A stretch of DNA of 64,000 nucleotides from Catalinimonas alkaloidigena (GTDB taxonomy: Bacteria; Bacteroidota; Bacteroidia; Cytophagales; Flexibacteraceae): NCBI RefSeq assembly GCF_900100765.1, contig NZ_FNFO01000004.1:186001-250000 (forward strand), read 5' to 3'. The notes beneath the pieces are model-generated. The model did no database searches. It had not been told where the DNA came from and saw only the letters and a program-made list of their open reading frames with translations. Shown in pieces: positions 52,417 through 59,411 of the stretch. Position numbers and translations under genes: made by a program. Position 1 is the stretch's first letter. Each line of letters starts with the position of its first letter.

Positions 52417-52442
52417 TCACAGATCAATAACTTATACTTATA

Positions 52443-52471
52443 CTACATCATAAATTACAATTATGATGTAG
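52443..52471. promoter_or_regulatory. 11-bp inverted repeat upstream of yeiH-like gene (LysR-type operator)
   Basis: CTACATCATAA (52443-52453) and TTATGATGTAG (52461-52471) are perfect reverse complements with a 7-bp AT-rich centre. A TACCTTTG -7 box follows at 52485-52492, so the repeat sits about 15-40 bp upstream of the box, the usual activator position. The adjacent LysR gene is the likely regulator. Confidence 0.6.
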
Positions 52472-52484
52472 CGATAGGGTCTTC

Positions 52485-52492
52485 TACCTTTG
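52485..52492 (+). promoter_or_regulatory. -7 box of the YeiH-family gene
   Basis: TACCTTTG matches TAnnTTTG. It ends 22 bp before the ATG at 52515. No good -33 TTTG is present at the right distance, which fits an activator-dependent promoter. Confidence 0.5.
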
Positions 52493-52514
52493 TTTCCAGT
52501 AAGCGAAAACCGAC

Positions 52515-53519
52515 ATGGAAACATCCGAAAACTATCCGTTGCCCCACCGCCTGACGACCTGGCACCGTCGCCTGCAAGGCTTGCTGGAACGGAGCGTCAC
52601 TTACCGAGAAATTATCTTTGTACTAGCGTTAGCGGTGTGTCTGTTGCCCGAAATCACGCCCCCCCTGGCCTTGGTACTGGGCCTGATTGTCGCGCAACTT
52701 ATCGGTCACCCGTTCCTACACCTCAACCACAAGGCAACCCGCTGGCTGTTGCAAGGTTCGGTGGTGGGATTGGGGTTCGGCATGCATGCCGGCAGCGCGT
52801 TGGCCGCCGGAAAAATGGGCATCACGTTTACGGTCATTTCCATTCTGGGCACGCTTGTGGTCGGCATAGCGCTTGGAAAGCTGTTGCGTCTCGACCGGAT
52901 TACGGCCTACCTGATTGCGGGCGGTACGGCCATCTGTGGGGGCAGTGCCATTGCTGCGCTCTCGCCCGTCCTCAACGCGAAGGAGCAGCAAATCTCCGTG
53001 GCGCTGGGCACGATCTTCCTCCTCAACTCTGTCGCGCTGTTTCTTTTCCCCTGGGTTGGGCACCTACTTGACTTATCGCAGACGCAGTTTGGCCTCTGGG
53101 CGGCGCTGGCCATTCACGACACCAGTTCGGTGGTGGGCGCCGCCGGGCACTACGGCCCTCAGGCGCTCGAACTCGCCACCACGGTGAAACTGGCGCGGGC
53201 GCTCTGGATCATTCCGGTGGCGTTGGTTACTTCACTCCTGTTCAAAACCCGCGGCGCCAACGTCACGATTCCGTACTTCATCGGTGGGTTTGTCGTGGCC
53301 ATGGTCCTGAACACCTACGTACCGATGCTACGGCCGGTCGGAGCGGTGGTGGTACCCCTGGCGCACACCGGACTGACATTGACACTCTTTCTGATCGGCG
53401 CGGGCCTCTCGCGTCAGGCCTTGCGGGCGGTAGGCTTCCGGCCATTGGTGCAAGGCGTGCTGCTGTGGGGGCTGATCTCGGTAGCGGCTCTGGCCCTGGT
53501 CTTGCAGTGGCACGGATAG
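52515..53519 (+). CDS. YeiH-family putative sulfate/anion exporter
   Basis: A 334-aa membrane protein with about ten helices. Family motifs are VVGLGFGMHAGSALAAG, RLDRITAYLIAGGTAICGGSAIAALSPVLNAKEQQ, FGLWAALAIHDTSSVVGAAGHYG, and ATTVKLARALWIIPVAL. The YeiH/PSE family is thought to export sulfate or related anions. The start is the ATG at 52515. Control by the adjacent LysR regulator through the inverted repeat at 52443-52471 is inferred. Confidence 0.9.
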   Translation: METSENYPLPHRLTTWHRRLQGLLERSVTYREIIFVLALAVCLLPEITPPLALVLGLIVAQLIGHPFLHLNHKATRWLLQGSVVGLGFGMHAGSALAAGKMGITFTVISILGTLVVGIALGKLLRLDRITAYLIAGGTAICGGSAIAALSPVLNAKEQQISVALGTIFLLNSVALFLFPWVGHLLDLSQTQFGLWAALAIHDTSSVVGAAGHYGPQALELATTVKLARALWIIPVALVTSLLFKTRGANVTIPYFIGGFVVAMVLNTYVPMLRPVGAVVVPLAHTGLTLTLFLIGAGLSRQALRAVGFRPLVQGVLLWGLISVAALALVLQWHG

Positions 53520-53632
53520 CCGCTGGCGCATCGTCTTGCTAACAAACCCGTATACTGCTATTGTTGCTTTCTGATTTCCTACCCGTCCTACTTTAAAGAG
53601 AACCCTCTATCCTTTGGCTCACAATAGGTTAC

Positions 53633-53661
53633 AAACACCAGACAACGTAAATCTGGTGTTT
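53633..53661. repeat. Inverted repeat and direct repeat ahead of the T9SS cargo genes
   Basis: AAACACCAGA (53633-53642) and TCTGGTGTTT (53652-53661) form a perfect 10-bp inverted repeat. The 9-mer CCAGACAAC occurs at 53638-53646 and again at 53663-53671. No T-run follows, so a regulatory site upstream of the gene at 53749 is more likely than a terminator for yeiH. The remaining 229-bp gap holds nothing else I can support. Confidence 0.4.
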
Positions 53662-53748
53662 ACCAGACAACTATTTTCTCCGACCTTTCTTAGGATATTT
53701 CAAATTTTATTATGATTATCGCCCCATTCTTTAACATACGCTTAACCT

Positions 53749-54846
53749 ATGAAAAGACTCCTCCTCCCCCTCGTCCTGAGCCTCTTCCTCCCGCTTTCCC
53801 TGGCTCATGCACAGATTACCATTACGCAGAGCTCTTTCTTTGAATTAAACCAACGCCGCGTCGATGGTGATGTAGAATCGGATACGATCACGATTTCTCC
53901 GGCAGGTCCTGATCAGATGTGGGACTATAGCGCCTGGACGGATGTTGACTCAACTTTTATTAACATCATCTCTCCAGAAACAACCCCTTACTATGCAGAT
54001 TTTCCGGATGCAACTCATGCGATACTAGTCGACTCGTCTTCAACTTCGTTTGGTTTTGATGAGAGTGATAGCACAAGTGCCTACGTTTACTTTAGCAGCA
54101 AGCCCTCTGGCTTTTTTATGGAAGGGTTTTCTACGGTGTTTTTTGGAGATACTGTAGCCTATAAATACACGCCCCCCCTTCTCTTCGCTCCTTTGCCTTT
54201 GGCGTACGGCGATCAAGGAACAGATTCTTCAAACAGTCGAGTAGAAGTTAATATTGAATTTGAAGGAGAAGAATACCAAGGCCAAATGCGCTCAACCGTC
54301 ATAACCGAGTGGGAAGCTGATGCTTGGGGCACGGTGATGCTACCTGGCGATCAGATGTACAACACCCTCCGGCTGCAATCCATTCAGACGTCGTTCGACT
54401 CAATTTTCGTCATGATTTTCGGCGAGGAAGTTTTAATGTCGGCAGAAGAGTCCGGCCCCGATACTTCCTATTATTGGCTTACGAATGGAACACCTCACTT
54501 GGTGATGGCAGCGTCACTTTACTCCGAGAGCGATACAGTTAGCGTTTCGTTCTTCATGTCGAGTACAGAAATTGTTACCGATGCGAAAACGCTGCTGAAC
54601 CGGGCACCCGTCCGGGCGTATCCGAACCCTACGCGCGATCAGATCACGTTCGAGGCCGAGAAAGCGACCGGAGCGCCCCTTCAACTCCAGGTGTTCGACG
54701 CCACCGGCCGGTTGCAGGAAACACACGAACTGACCGAACGGTCGTTCACCTTACCGACGCGCCACTACGCCAGCGGCACGTATTTCTACGCCCTGACCGA
54801 TCGGGACGGCACCGCCCGGCGCGGCAAGTTTGTCGTGACGCGCTGA
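53749..54846 (+). CDS. T9SS-sorted secreted protein, family unknown
   Basis: A 365-aa protein with a signal peptide (LLLPLVLSLFLPLSLAHA, then Q). Residues ~22-275 are a beta-rich module (MWDYSAWTDVDSTFINIISPE, FYMEGFSTVFFGDTVAYKYTPPLLFAPLPLAYGDQ-type sequence) of no known family. Residues ~283-365 are a T9SS type A sorting domain (VRAYPNPTRDQITFEAE, SGTYFYALTDRDGT). The DNA for the first ~280 codons is clearly more AT-rich than the sorting domain. A diverged paralog follows 154 bp downstream, after a terminator. Confidence 0.8.
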   Translation: MKRLLLPLVLSLFLPLSLAHAQITITQSSFFELNQRRVDGDVESDTITISPAGPDQMWDYSAWTDVDSTFINIISPETTPYYADFPDATHAILVDSSSTSFGFDESDSTSAYVYFSSKPSGFFMEGFSTVFFGDTVAYKYTPPLLFAPLPLAYGDQGTDSSNSRVEVNIEFEGEEYQGQMRSTVITEWEADAWGTVMLPGDQMYNTLRLQSIQTSFDSIFVMIFGEEVLMSAEESGPDTSYYWLTNGTPHLVMAASLYSESDTVSVSFFMSSTEIVTDAKTLLNRAPVRAYPNPTRDQITFEAEKATGAPLQLQVFDATGRLQETHELTERSFTLPTRHYASGTYFYALTDRDGTARRGKFVVTR

Positions 54847-54869
54847 TCGTCTTCCACCTTCTCCACAAC

Positions 54870-54904
54870 GCGGCTGCTCACCAACGTGGGTAGCCGCTTT
54901 TTTT
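54870..54904 (+). terminator. Terminator between T9SS paralogs
   Basis: GCGGCTGCTCAC and GTGGGTAGCCGC pair over 12 bp (two G-U pairs) with a CAAC loop, followed by seven T. Strong Rho-independent terminator for the gene ending at 54846. Confidence 0.92.
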
Positions 54905-55000
54905 GCCCCCGGCCTCCCGTCTGGCATTTTGGTGTAACTGCCGATTTTGTTTGCGCGTTGCAGAAACAAATCTTTACCTTGGGACTTCACCCTGATGTCT

Positions 55001-56116
55001 ATGAAAAAACGCTACTTCCCTCTGCTGTTTCTGCTTCTGTGCTACGGCACCACCCACGCGCAACTTACGCTGACGCAAGACGATCACTTCCAGTCCGGCC
55101 AGCTTCGTACCGATGTGTTGTTGTCGAGCGAAACGTTCGTGTTGCCCGACAGCGGTAGCCAGCAGTTGTGGGATTACAGTTCGCTGACCGGCGGCATGCT
55201 GTCCAACACGTCGATTCTTGAGCCGGCCCAAACGCCCTACGCCGCACAATATCCGGGAACGACCTACGCCCTCGCGGCCGGTTCGAGCACCGGCATTTTT
55301 GGTGTGGAGAGTTTCCTGGCCGACATGGACGGCTACGTATACCTGTCAAGCACCGAAGCGGGCATTCAGGCCGATGGCGTCGTGCTGAAACGCGGTGGCG
55401 AAGCCCTGAAATTTCCGTTCGAACCGGCACTGGTGCTGTTCCCGACCCCGCTGCGCTACGAGGACGCCGGCCTCGACACGGCCTTTATTTCGGTTTCGTT
55501 CGACACGACGCTGACGCTCCCTAACACCACGCTTTCGTTCCAGGGTACGGTGACCATCGACAGTTACATTTATACGGATTGGAAAGCCCTCAGCGAAGGA
55601 TTGCTGGCCACGCCCCTCGACATTTACGAAACGCTGCTGCTTCGCTCCATCCGGACGGTGTACAACGAGGTCTCGTTTACCTACGACGTGTTTATGGTGC
55701 CGACCACGCTGCCCATCTCTCAATACACCAGCCCGGCCGACACGTCCTATTCGTGGCTGACGAACGCCGAACCGTTTCTGGTGATGACGGCCAGTCCGGA
55801 CTCCGGCACTACGGAGCTCTCGTATTTTGTCTCCAACGAAGTGATTACCGACGCTCCTTCTTTGCTTGCGACTGCCTCGGTGCGGGCGTATCCGAATCCT
55901 GCCAACCAGCAGCTAACGCTGGACGCTGCGCGGCTTGTTTCGCCTCCCACCTACCTCCACGTTTACGACATGACGGGACGTTTGCAACACTCCTACCCGA
56001 TGGCGCAGCGTCAGCTGACGGTCGATACCCGTTCGTATGCCAGCGGTGCGTATTTCTACACCCTCGAAACCCGAGACGGCACACACCAGCGCGGCAGATT
56101 TGTGGTTACGCATTAA
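55001..56116 (+). CDS. T9SS-sorted secreted protein, paralog of the upstream gene
   Basis: A 371-aa protein starting at ATG 55001 (ATG 54995, two codons earlier, is possible). It has a signal peptide (RYFPLLFLLLCYGTTHA, then Q), a beta-rich body, and a T9SS type A sorting domain (VRAYPNPANQQLTLDA, SGAYFYTLETRDGTHQRGRF). It aligns with the upstream protein along its length, for example QLTLTQDDHFQSGQLRTD, QQLWDYSSLTGG, and ADTSYSWLTNAEPFLVMTASP in place of the matching segment. The body DNA is as GC-rich as the rest of the genome, unlike its neighbour. Function unknown. Confidence 0.8.
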   Translation: MKKRYFPLLFLLLCYGTTHAQLTLTQDDHFQSGQLRTDVLLSSETFVLPDSGSQQLWDYSSLTGGMLSNTSILEPAQTPYAAQYPGTTYALAAGSSTGIFGVESFLADMDGYVYLSSTEAGIQADGVVLKRGGEALKFPFEPALVLFPTPLRYEDAGLDTAFISVSFDTTLTLPNTTLSFQGTVTIDSYIYTDWKALSEGLLATPLDIYETLLLRSIRTVYNEVSFTYDVFMVPTTLPISQYTSPADTSYSWLTNAEPFLVMTASPDSGTTELSYFVSNEVITDAPSLLATASVRAYPNPANQQLTLDAARLVSPPTYLHVYDMTGRLQHSYPMAQRQLTVDTRSYASGAYFYTLETRDGTHQRGRFVVTH

Positions 56117-56277
56117 TCGCGGTGAAATGCGAAGCGCATGGAGCAAAGCGCAGAGCGTGAAAGGCGAAGTGAGCTGTATGAAAGAATGAGAAGGAGCGTT
56201 TAGAGATTAAGGCGGAAGTCTGCTTTGTCCCTCACCAGCCGTTTTCTTTGAGCTTTAAACGCGTAACTCAGAACTTT

Positions 56278-57834
56278 TTACTTGTCCTCGAACGGCTGAG
56301 GCGTAACCATCAGGACGCTCTCTTTCTCGACGATGACCTGTCCCGGTGGCGCGCCTTTCACCTTCCGCACCCACTTTTTGGGGGTATAGATGACCGGGCA
56401 AAGCGAGTCGGTTTTGCGTTTGGAGTACCAGGCAGCCAGTTCGGCAGCCTTCTGAATCACAGGGGGCGGAAAAGGCTTTCCGGCCTGGTATTTCAACAGA
56501 ACGTGCGAGCCCGACACATCGCGGGCGTGGAGCCAGAGGTCTTCTTTGTAGCTGTGCCGCTGGGTGAGTTCGTCGTTGCTTTTGGCGTGTTTCCCCACCC
56601 AGATCTGAAACCCACCGTACACAAACGCTTTGTAGGGCAGCGATTCTTCCTGTTGCTGTTCCTCCTGCGTCAGGCCCTTGTCCTTCAGAAACTTGCGCAA
56701 CGGCTTTAGCTGGTCGAGCGTTTTCACGTGCTCGATTCCGCTTTCCAGCTCCGAGAGGCGCTCCCACTTGGCATCCAGGTTCTGCCGCAGTTGGTTTAGC
56801 TCTTTCTGCTGGTTCTTGGCTTTGCGGTAAAAGCGCTCGGCGTTTTTCTGCGGCGACAGGTCCGGATTGAGCCGGAGCGTCAGGTCGCGGTCGTGATAAA
56901 AGTCGTAGAGCGTCACCTCACGACTCCGCTCCGGAATCTGGTGGAGGTTCGCCATCAGGATGTGCCCCCACTCTTCGTAGCGGCTTTCCCGTTCCAGTTC
57001 TTCTAACTTAGCCGAGGTCTTTTCGATGTAATTCTCCGCCCGCTTGCGTTCGCGCTCCAGCGTGGCCAGCGCCGCGTTTTTCTCCCGTTCCAGGTAATAT
57101 TCCTGCGTAAAGTAACGGGCGTAACGGTTGGCGGCTTCCAGCGGATCGGTCGTATGCACTAGCACCTCGCCCGTCTCCAGCAGCGAAAGGTGGATCTGCT
57201 GATCGTCCGTCCGCACCACGTAGAAATCGGACGCATCGAGTTGCGCCAGCACTTCCTGCACCAGCGCCCACTTCTGTTCGAGCGAAGCTTCCGCATAACC
57301 ACGCGCCTCCAGCGACTGCCGCACCAGCGGCCCAAACGTCGGATACAGCGTTTTCAGGTTCCCGCCGCTGGCCTCAAACGCAGCATGGCTCTGGTCGATC
57401 GCCCGGTCCTCCACCTGCACCCGCTCAACCGGATGGCTGCGGTGAAACTGATCGATCACCTCGCCCGCTGCCCCCACCAGCAGCACGTTGCTGCGGCTAC
57501 CGAACAGTTGAAACAGCAGCCGCACGCCCCCGCTCAATTGCAGAAAAAAACTGCGTTCGTTCTGTTGTTGCACCACGCGCTCTACCGTCCGGCCGATGGC
57601 CTCTGGAAACAGGTCGACAGAGTTGCGCCGCGCCCGGTGAAATTCGTCCTGAAAGGCCAGATGATACGCCTTCGGCGACAGATCGGCCCGGAGGTAAAAA
57701 TCCTCACCGGGTCGCCCGAAGCCCAGCACCAGCTCGTCTTTCGACTGACTGAAGGCCGTCAGCAGCTCCCACCCCACCAGCTTTGTTTCCAGTGCAGGCG
57801 TCAGGTGGCGCAAAAAGTGGTAATTGAACAGCAA
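56278..57834 (-). CDS. RqcH/NFACT-family protein (ribosome quality control)
   Basis: A 518-aa protein. The N-terminal NFACT-N domain (FNYHFLRHLTPALETKLVGWELLTAFSQSKDELVLGF), a central coiled-coil (ATLERERKRAENYIEKTSAKLEELERE and NAERFYRKAKNQQKELNQLRQNL), and the C-terminal NFACT-R domain (FVYGGFQIWVGKHAKSNDEL, DLWLHARDVSGSHVLLKY, PVIQKAAELAAWYSK) are in the expected order. Homologues bind stalled 50S-tRNA complexes and add C-terminal Ala tails that mark truncated proteins for degradation. Confidence 0.92.
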   Translation of the reverse strand: MLFNYHFLRHLTPALETKLVGWELLTAFSQSKDELVLGFGRPGEDFYLRADLSPKAYHLAFQDEFHRARRNSVDLFPEAIGRTVERVVQQQNERSFFLQLSGGVRLLFQLFGSRSNVLLVGAAGEVIDQFHRSHPVERVQVEDRAIDQSHAAFEASGGNLKTLYPTFGPLVRQSLEARGYAEASLEQKWALVQEVLAQLDASDFYVVRTDDQQIHLSLLETGEVLVHTTDPLEAANRYARYFTQEYYLEREKNAALATLERERKRAENYIEKTSAKLEELERESRYEEWGHILMANLHQIPERSREVTLYDFYHDRDLTLRLNPDLSPQKNAERFYRKAKNQQKELNQLRQNLDAKWERLSELESGIEHVKTLDQLKPLRKFLKDKGLTQEEQQQEESLPYKAFVYGGFQIWVGKHAKSNDELTQRHSYKEDLWLHARDVSGSHVLLKYQAGKPFPPPVIQKAAELAAWYSKRKTDSLCPVIYTPKKWVRKVKGAPPGQVIVEKESVLMVTPQPFEDK

Positions 57835-57859
57835 AGCGACGTTAGCTTACAAGTTGCAG

Positions 57860-57975
57860 GTTTGAAAAGATGTAGAGTTTAAAGTTCAACGGTTAAGGCT
57901 TAAAGATCAAAGCAAACATTAGAGCCAAGTTGACGCTAGACTTTAAGCTGTAAGCGTTAAGCTTTCAACGCATTG
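57860..57975. repeat. Degenerate TTAAAG/CAAAG-rich intergenic repeat tract
   Basis: The gap between the RqcH and MBL-fold genes holds many variants of one word: GTTTAAAGTTCAACGGTTAAGG, GGCTTAAAGATCAAAG, and ACTTTAAGCTGTAAGCGTTAAGC, with GCTTAAAG and CTTTAAGC forming an inverted pair. No coding frame or known element. It may be a decayed repeat family. Confidence 0.3.
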
Positions 57976-57978
57976 CGC

Positions 57979-58740
57979 TCAAAGCTCCACCACCAGGCCA
58001 TCGTAGGCGAGTTCGACGAAGGCGGGCAGACGCGGTGCGACCTCACGGTAGAGGCCGAGGCGGTGGCTGATGTGGGTGAAGTAGCCCTGTTCGGGAGCAA
58101 GCTCTTCCATCAGCGCGATGGCTTCCTGCAACGTAAAGTGCGAAATGTGGGGCTCTTCCTGCAACGCATTGATTACCAGCACCCGCGAGCCCCGGATCTT
58201 TTCCTTTTCGGCCTCGGCGATTTCGCTGGCGTCGGTGATGTAGGTAAAGTCGCCGAGGCGGAATCCGAACACCGGCAACTTGTGGTGGAACACCTCGATG
58301 GGCGTCACGGCAATGCCTTCGACCTCGAACGGCGCGTGGTCGATTTCGTGGAGCCGCAAACGCGGCACCCCCGGATACGGATTTTCGCTAAAGGCGTAGG
58401 CAAAATCCTGCGTGAGCTGGTTCAACACCGAACGACGGCCGTAAAGGGGCATGTCGCGGCCCTGCATGAAATTGAACGGACGCACGTCGTCGAGACCGGC
58501 CGTATGGTCGCGGTGCTCGTGGGTAAACAGGACGGCATCGAGCGATTTGATCCGCTCACGCAACATCTGCTGCCGGAAGTCGGGGCCCGTGTCGATGACC
58601 AGACTCTTGCCGCCGACCGCCAGGTGCACGGACGTACGCAGCCGCTTGTCACGAAAATCGAGCGAGCGACACACCTCACAGTCGCAGCCAATCACAGGCA
58701 CCCCCTGGGAGGTCCCTGTACCGAGAAACGTTATCTTCAA
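57979..58740 (-). CDS. MBL-fold metal-dependent hydrolase (PhnP-like)
   Basis: A 253-aa enzyme. MKITFLGTGTSQGVPVIGCDCEVC begins with the PhnP-type start, with two Cys at CDCEVC. Metal ligands are LFTHEHRDHTAGLDD (HxHxDH), FKGFHH-type sequence (EVFHHKLPVFGF), FTYITDASEI, and the final THISHRLG. Relatives are phosphoribosyl cyclic phosphodiesterases or octanoyl-hydrolases. The substrate is not determined. It lies 2 bp downstream of a small conserved gene and probably shares its transcript. Confidence 0.88.
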   Translation of the reverse strand: MKITFLGTGTSQGVPVIGCDCEVCRSLDFRDKRLRTSVHLAVGGKSLVIDTGPDFRQQMLRERIKSLDAVLFTHEHRDHTAGLDDVRPFNFMQGRDMPLYGRRSVLNQLTQDFAYAFSENPYPGVPRLRLHEIDHAPFEVEGIAVTPIEVFHHKLPVFGFRLGDFTYITDASEIAEAEKEKIRGSRVLVINALQEEPHISHFTLQEAIALMEELAPEQGYFTHISHRLGLYREVAPRLPAFVELAYDGLVVEL

Positions 58741-58742
58741 AA

Positions 58743-59015
58743 TCAGGAAGGGCTTTGGGCCAGACTTGCCAGCAGGGCTTTGCTCTGCACACTCAGGCGA
58801 TCATCTTCCGGCAAGACCAGGTCGCGAATAATGTCCATCAAGCAGTTGATCTTGCCTTCCAGCGAGTAAAACTGATTGACGATGACGACTTTTTTGTGTT
58901 GTAAGATGCAGAAGCCGGAACGGAAGTTTCCTTTTTCATACCGAAGCAGGTACCCTGCCTCTTCGACCAAATGCTCCAGCTTCTGCAAAAAGCTACGGGA
59001 ATACGAAATCTGCAT
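58743..59015 (-). CDS. Small conserved Bacteroidota protein
   Basis: A 90-aa soluble protein (SYSRSFLQKLEHLVEEAGYLLRYEKGNFRSGFCILQHKKVVIVNQF at the N-terminus, with GKINCLMDIIRDL following). It resembles a short hypothetical family found near MBL-fold and signalling genes in Bacteroidota; I cannot name it. It lies between the response regulator and the MBL-fold gene with spacings of 18 and 2 bp, so the unit kinase, response regulator, this gene and MBL-fold hydrolase is likely one operon. Confidence 0.7.
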   Translation of the reverse strand: MQISYSRSFLQKLEHLVEEAGYLLRYEKGNFRSGFCILQHKKVVIVNQFYSLEGKINCLMDIIRDLVLPEDDRLSVQSKALLASLAQSPS

Positions 59016-59033
59016 GTAAAAATATGGTACTAC

Positions 59034-59411
59034 TCAGTTCGTCAGGCGGTTTACTACTTCGACCAGCTTGTCGAAATCGAGCGGTTTCAATAAGTAGTCG
59101 TTAATCCCGGCGGCTGTGAAATCTTCTTCGGTATAGTTGCGGGCGTTGCCGGTAATGGCCACAATCGGAATGTTGGCTTTGTTCTGGTCGTCTAACGAGC
59201 GAATCTGACGCGCACATTCCATACCGTCCATGATGGGCATGTTGATGTCGAGCAGCAACACGTCGTAATGTTCGGAAGTGATTTTATCGAGCACCTGCTT
59301 TCCGTTTTTCGCGGAGAAGATTTCGTAATTCTGAAACTGAAGGATCTTTCTGGTCAGATTCTGAATGACCGAACTATCCTCACCAATAAGCACTTTTTTG
59401 GTTTTACTCAT
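59034..59411 (-). CDS. Single-domain response regulator (CheY-like)
   Basis: A 125-aa protein made only of a receiver domain. The acidic pair is Glu11-Asp12 (LIGEDSSVIQNL), the phospho-acceptor is Asp55 (VLLLDINMPIMDG), and the switch residues are Thr and Lys in IVAITGNA and NDYLLKPLD. It has no output domain. It overlaps the hybrid kinase gene by 4 bp (ATGA), so it is probably the kinase's partner and passes phosphate on or acts as a phosphate sink. Confidence 0.93.
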   Translation of the reverse strand: MSKTKKVLIGEDSSVIQNLTRKILQFQNYEIFSAKNGKQVLDKITSEHYDVLLLDINMPIMDGMECARQIRSLDDQNKANIPIVAITGNARNYTEEDFTAAGINDYLLKPLDFDKLVEVVNRLTN

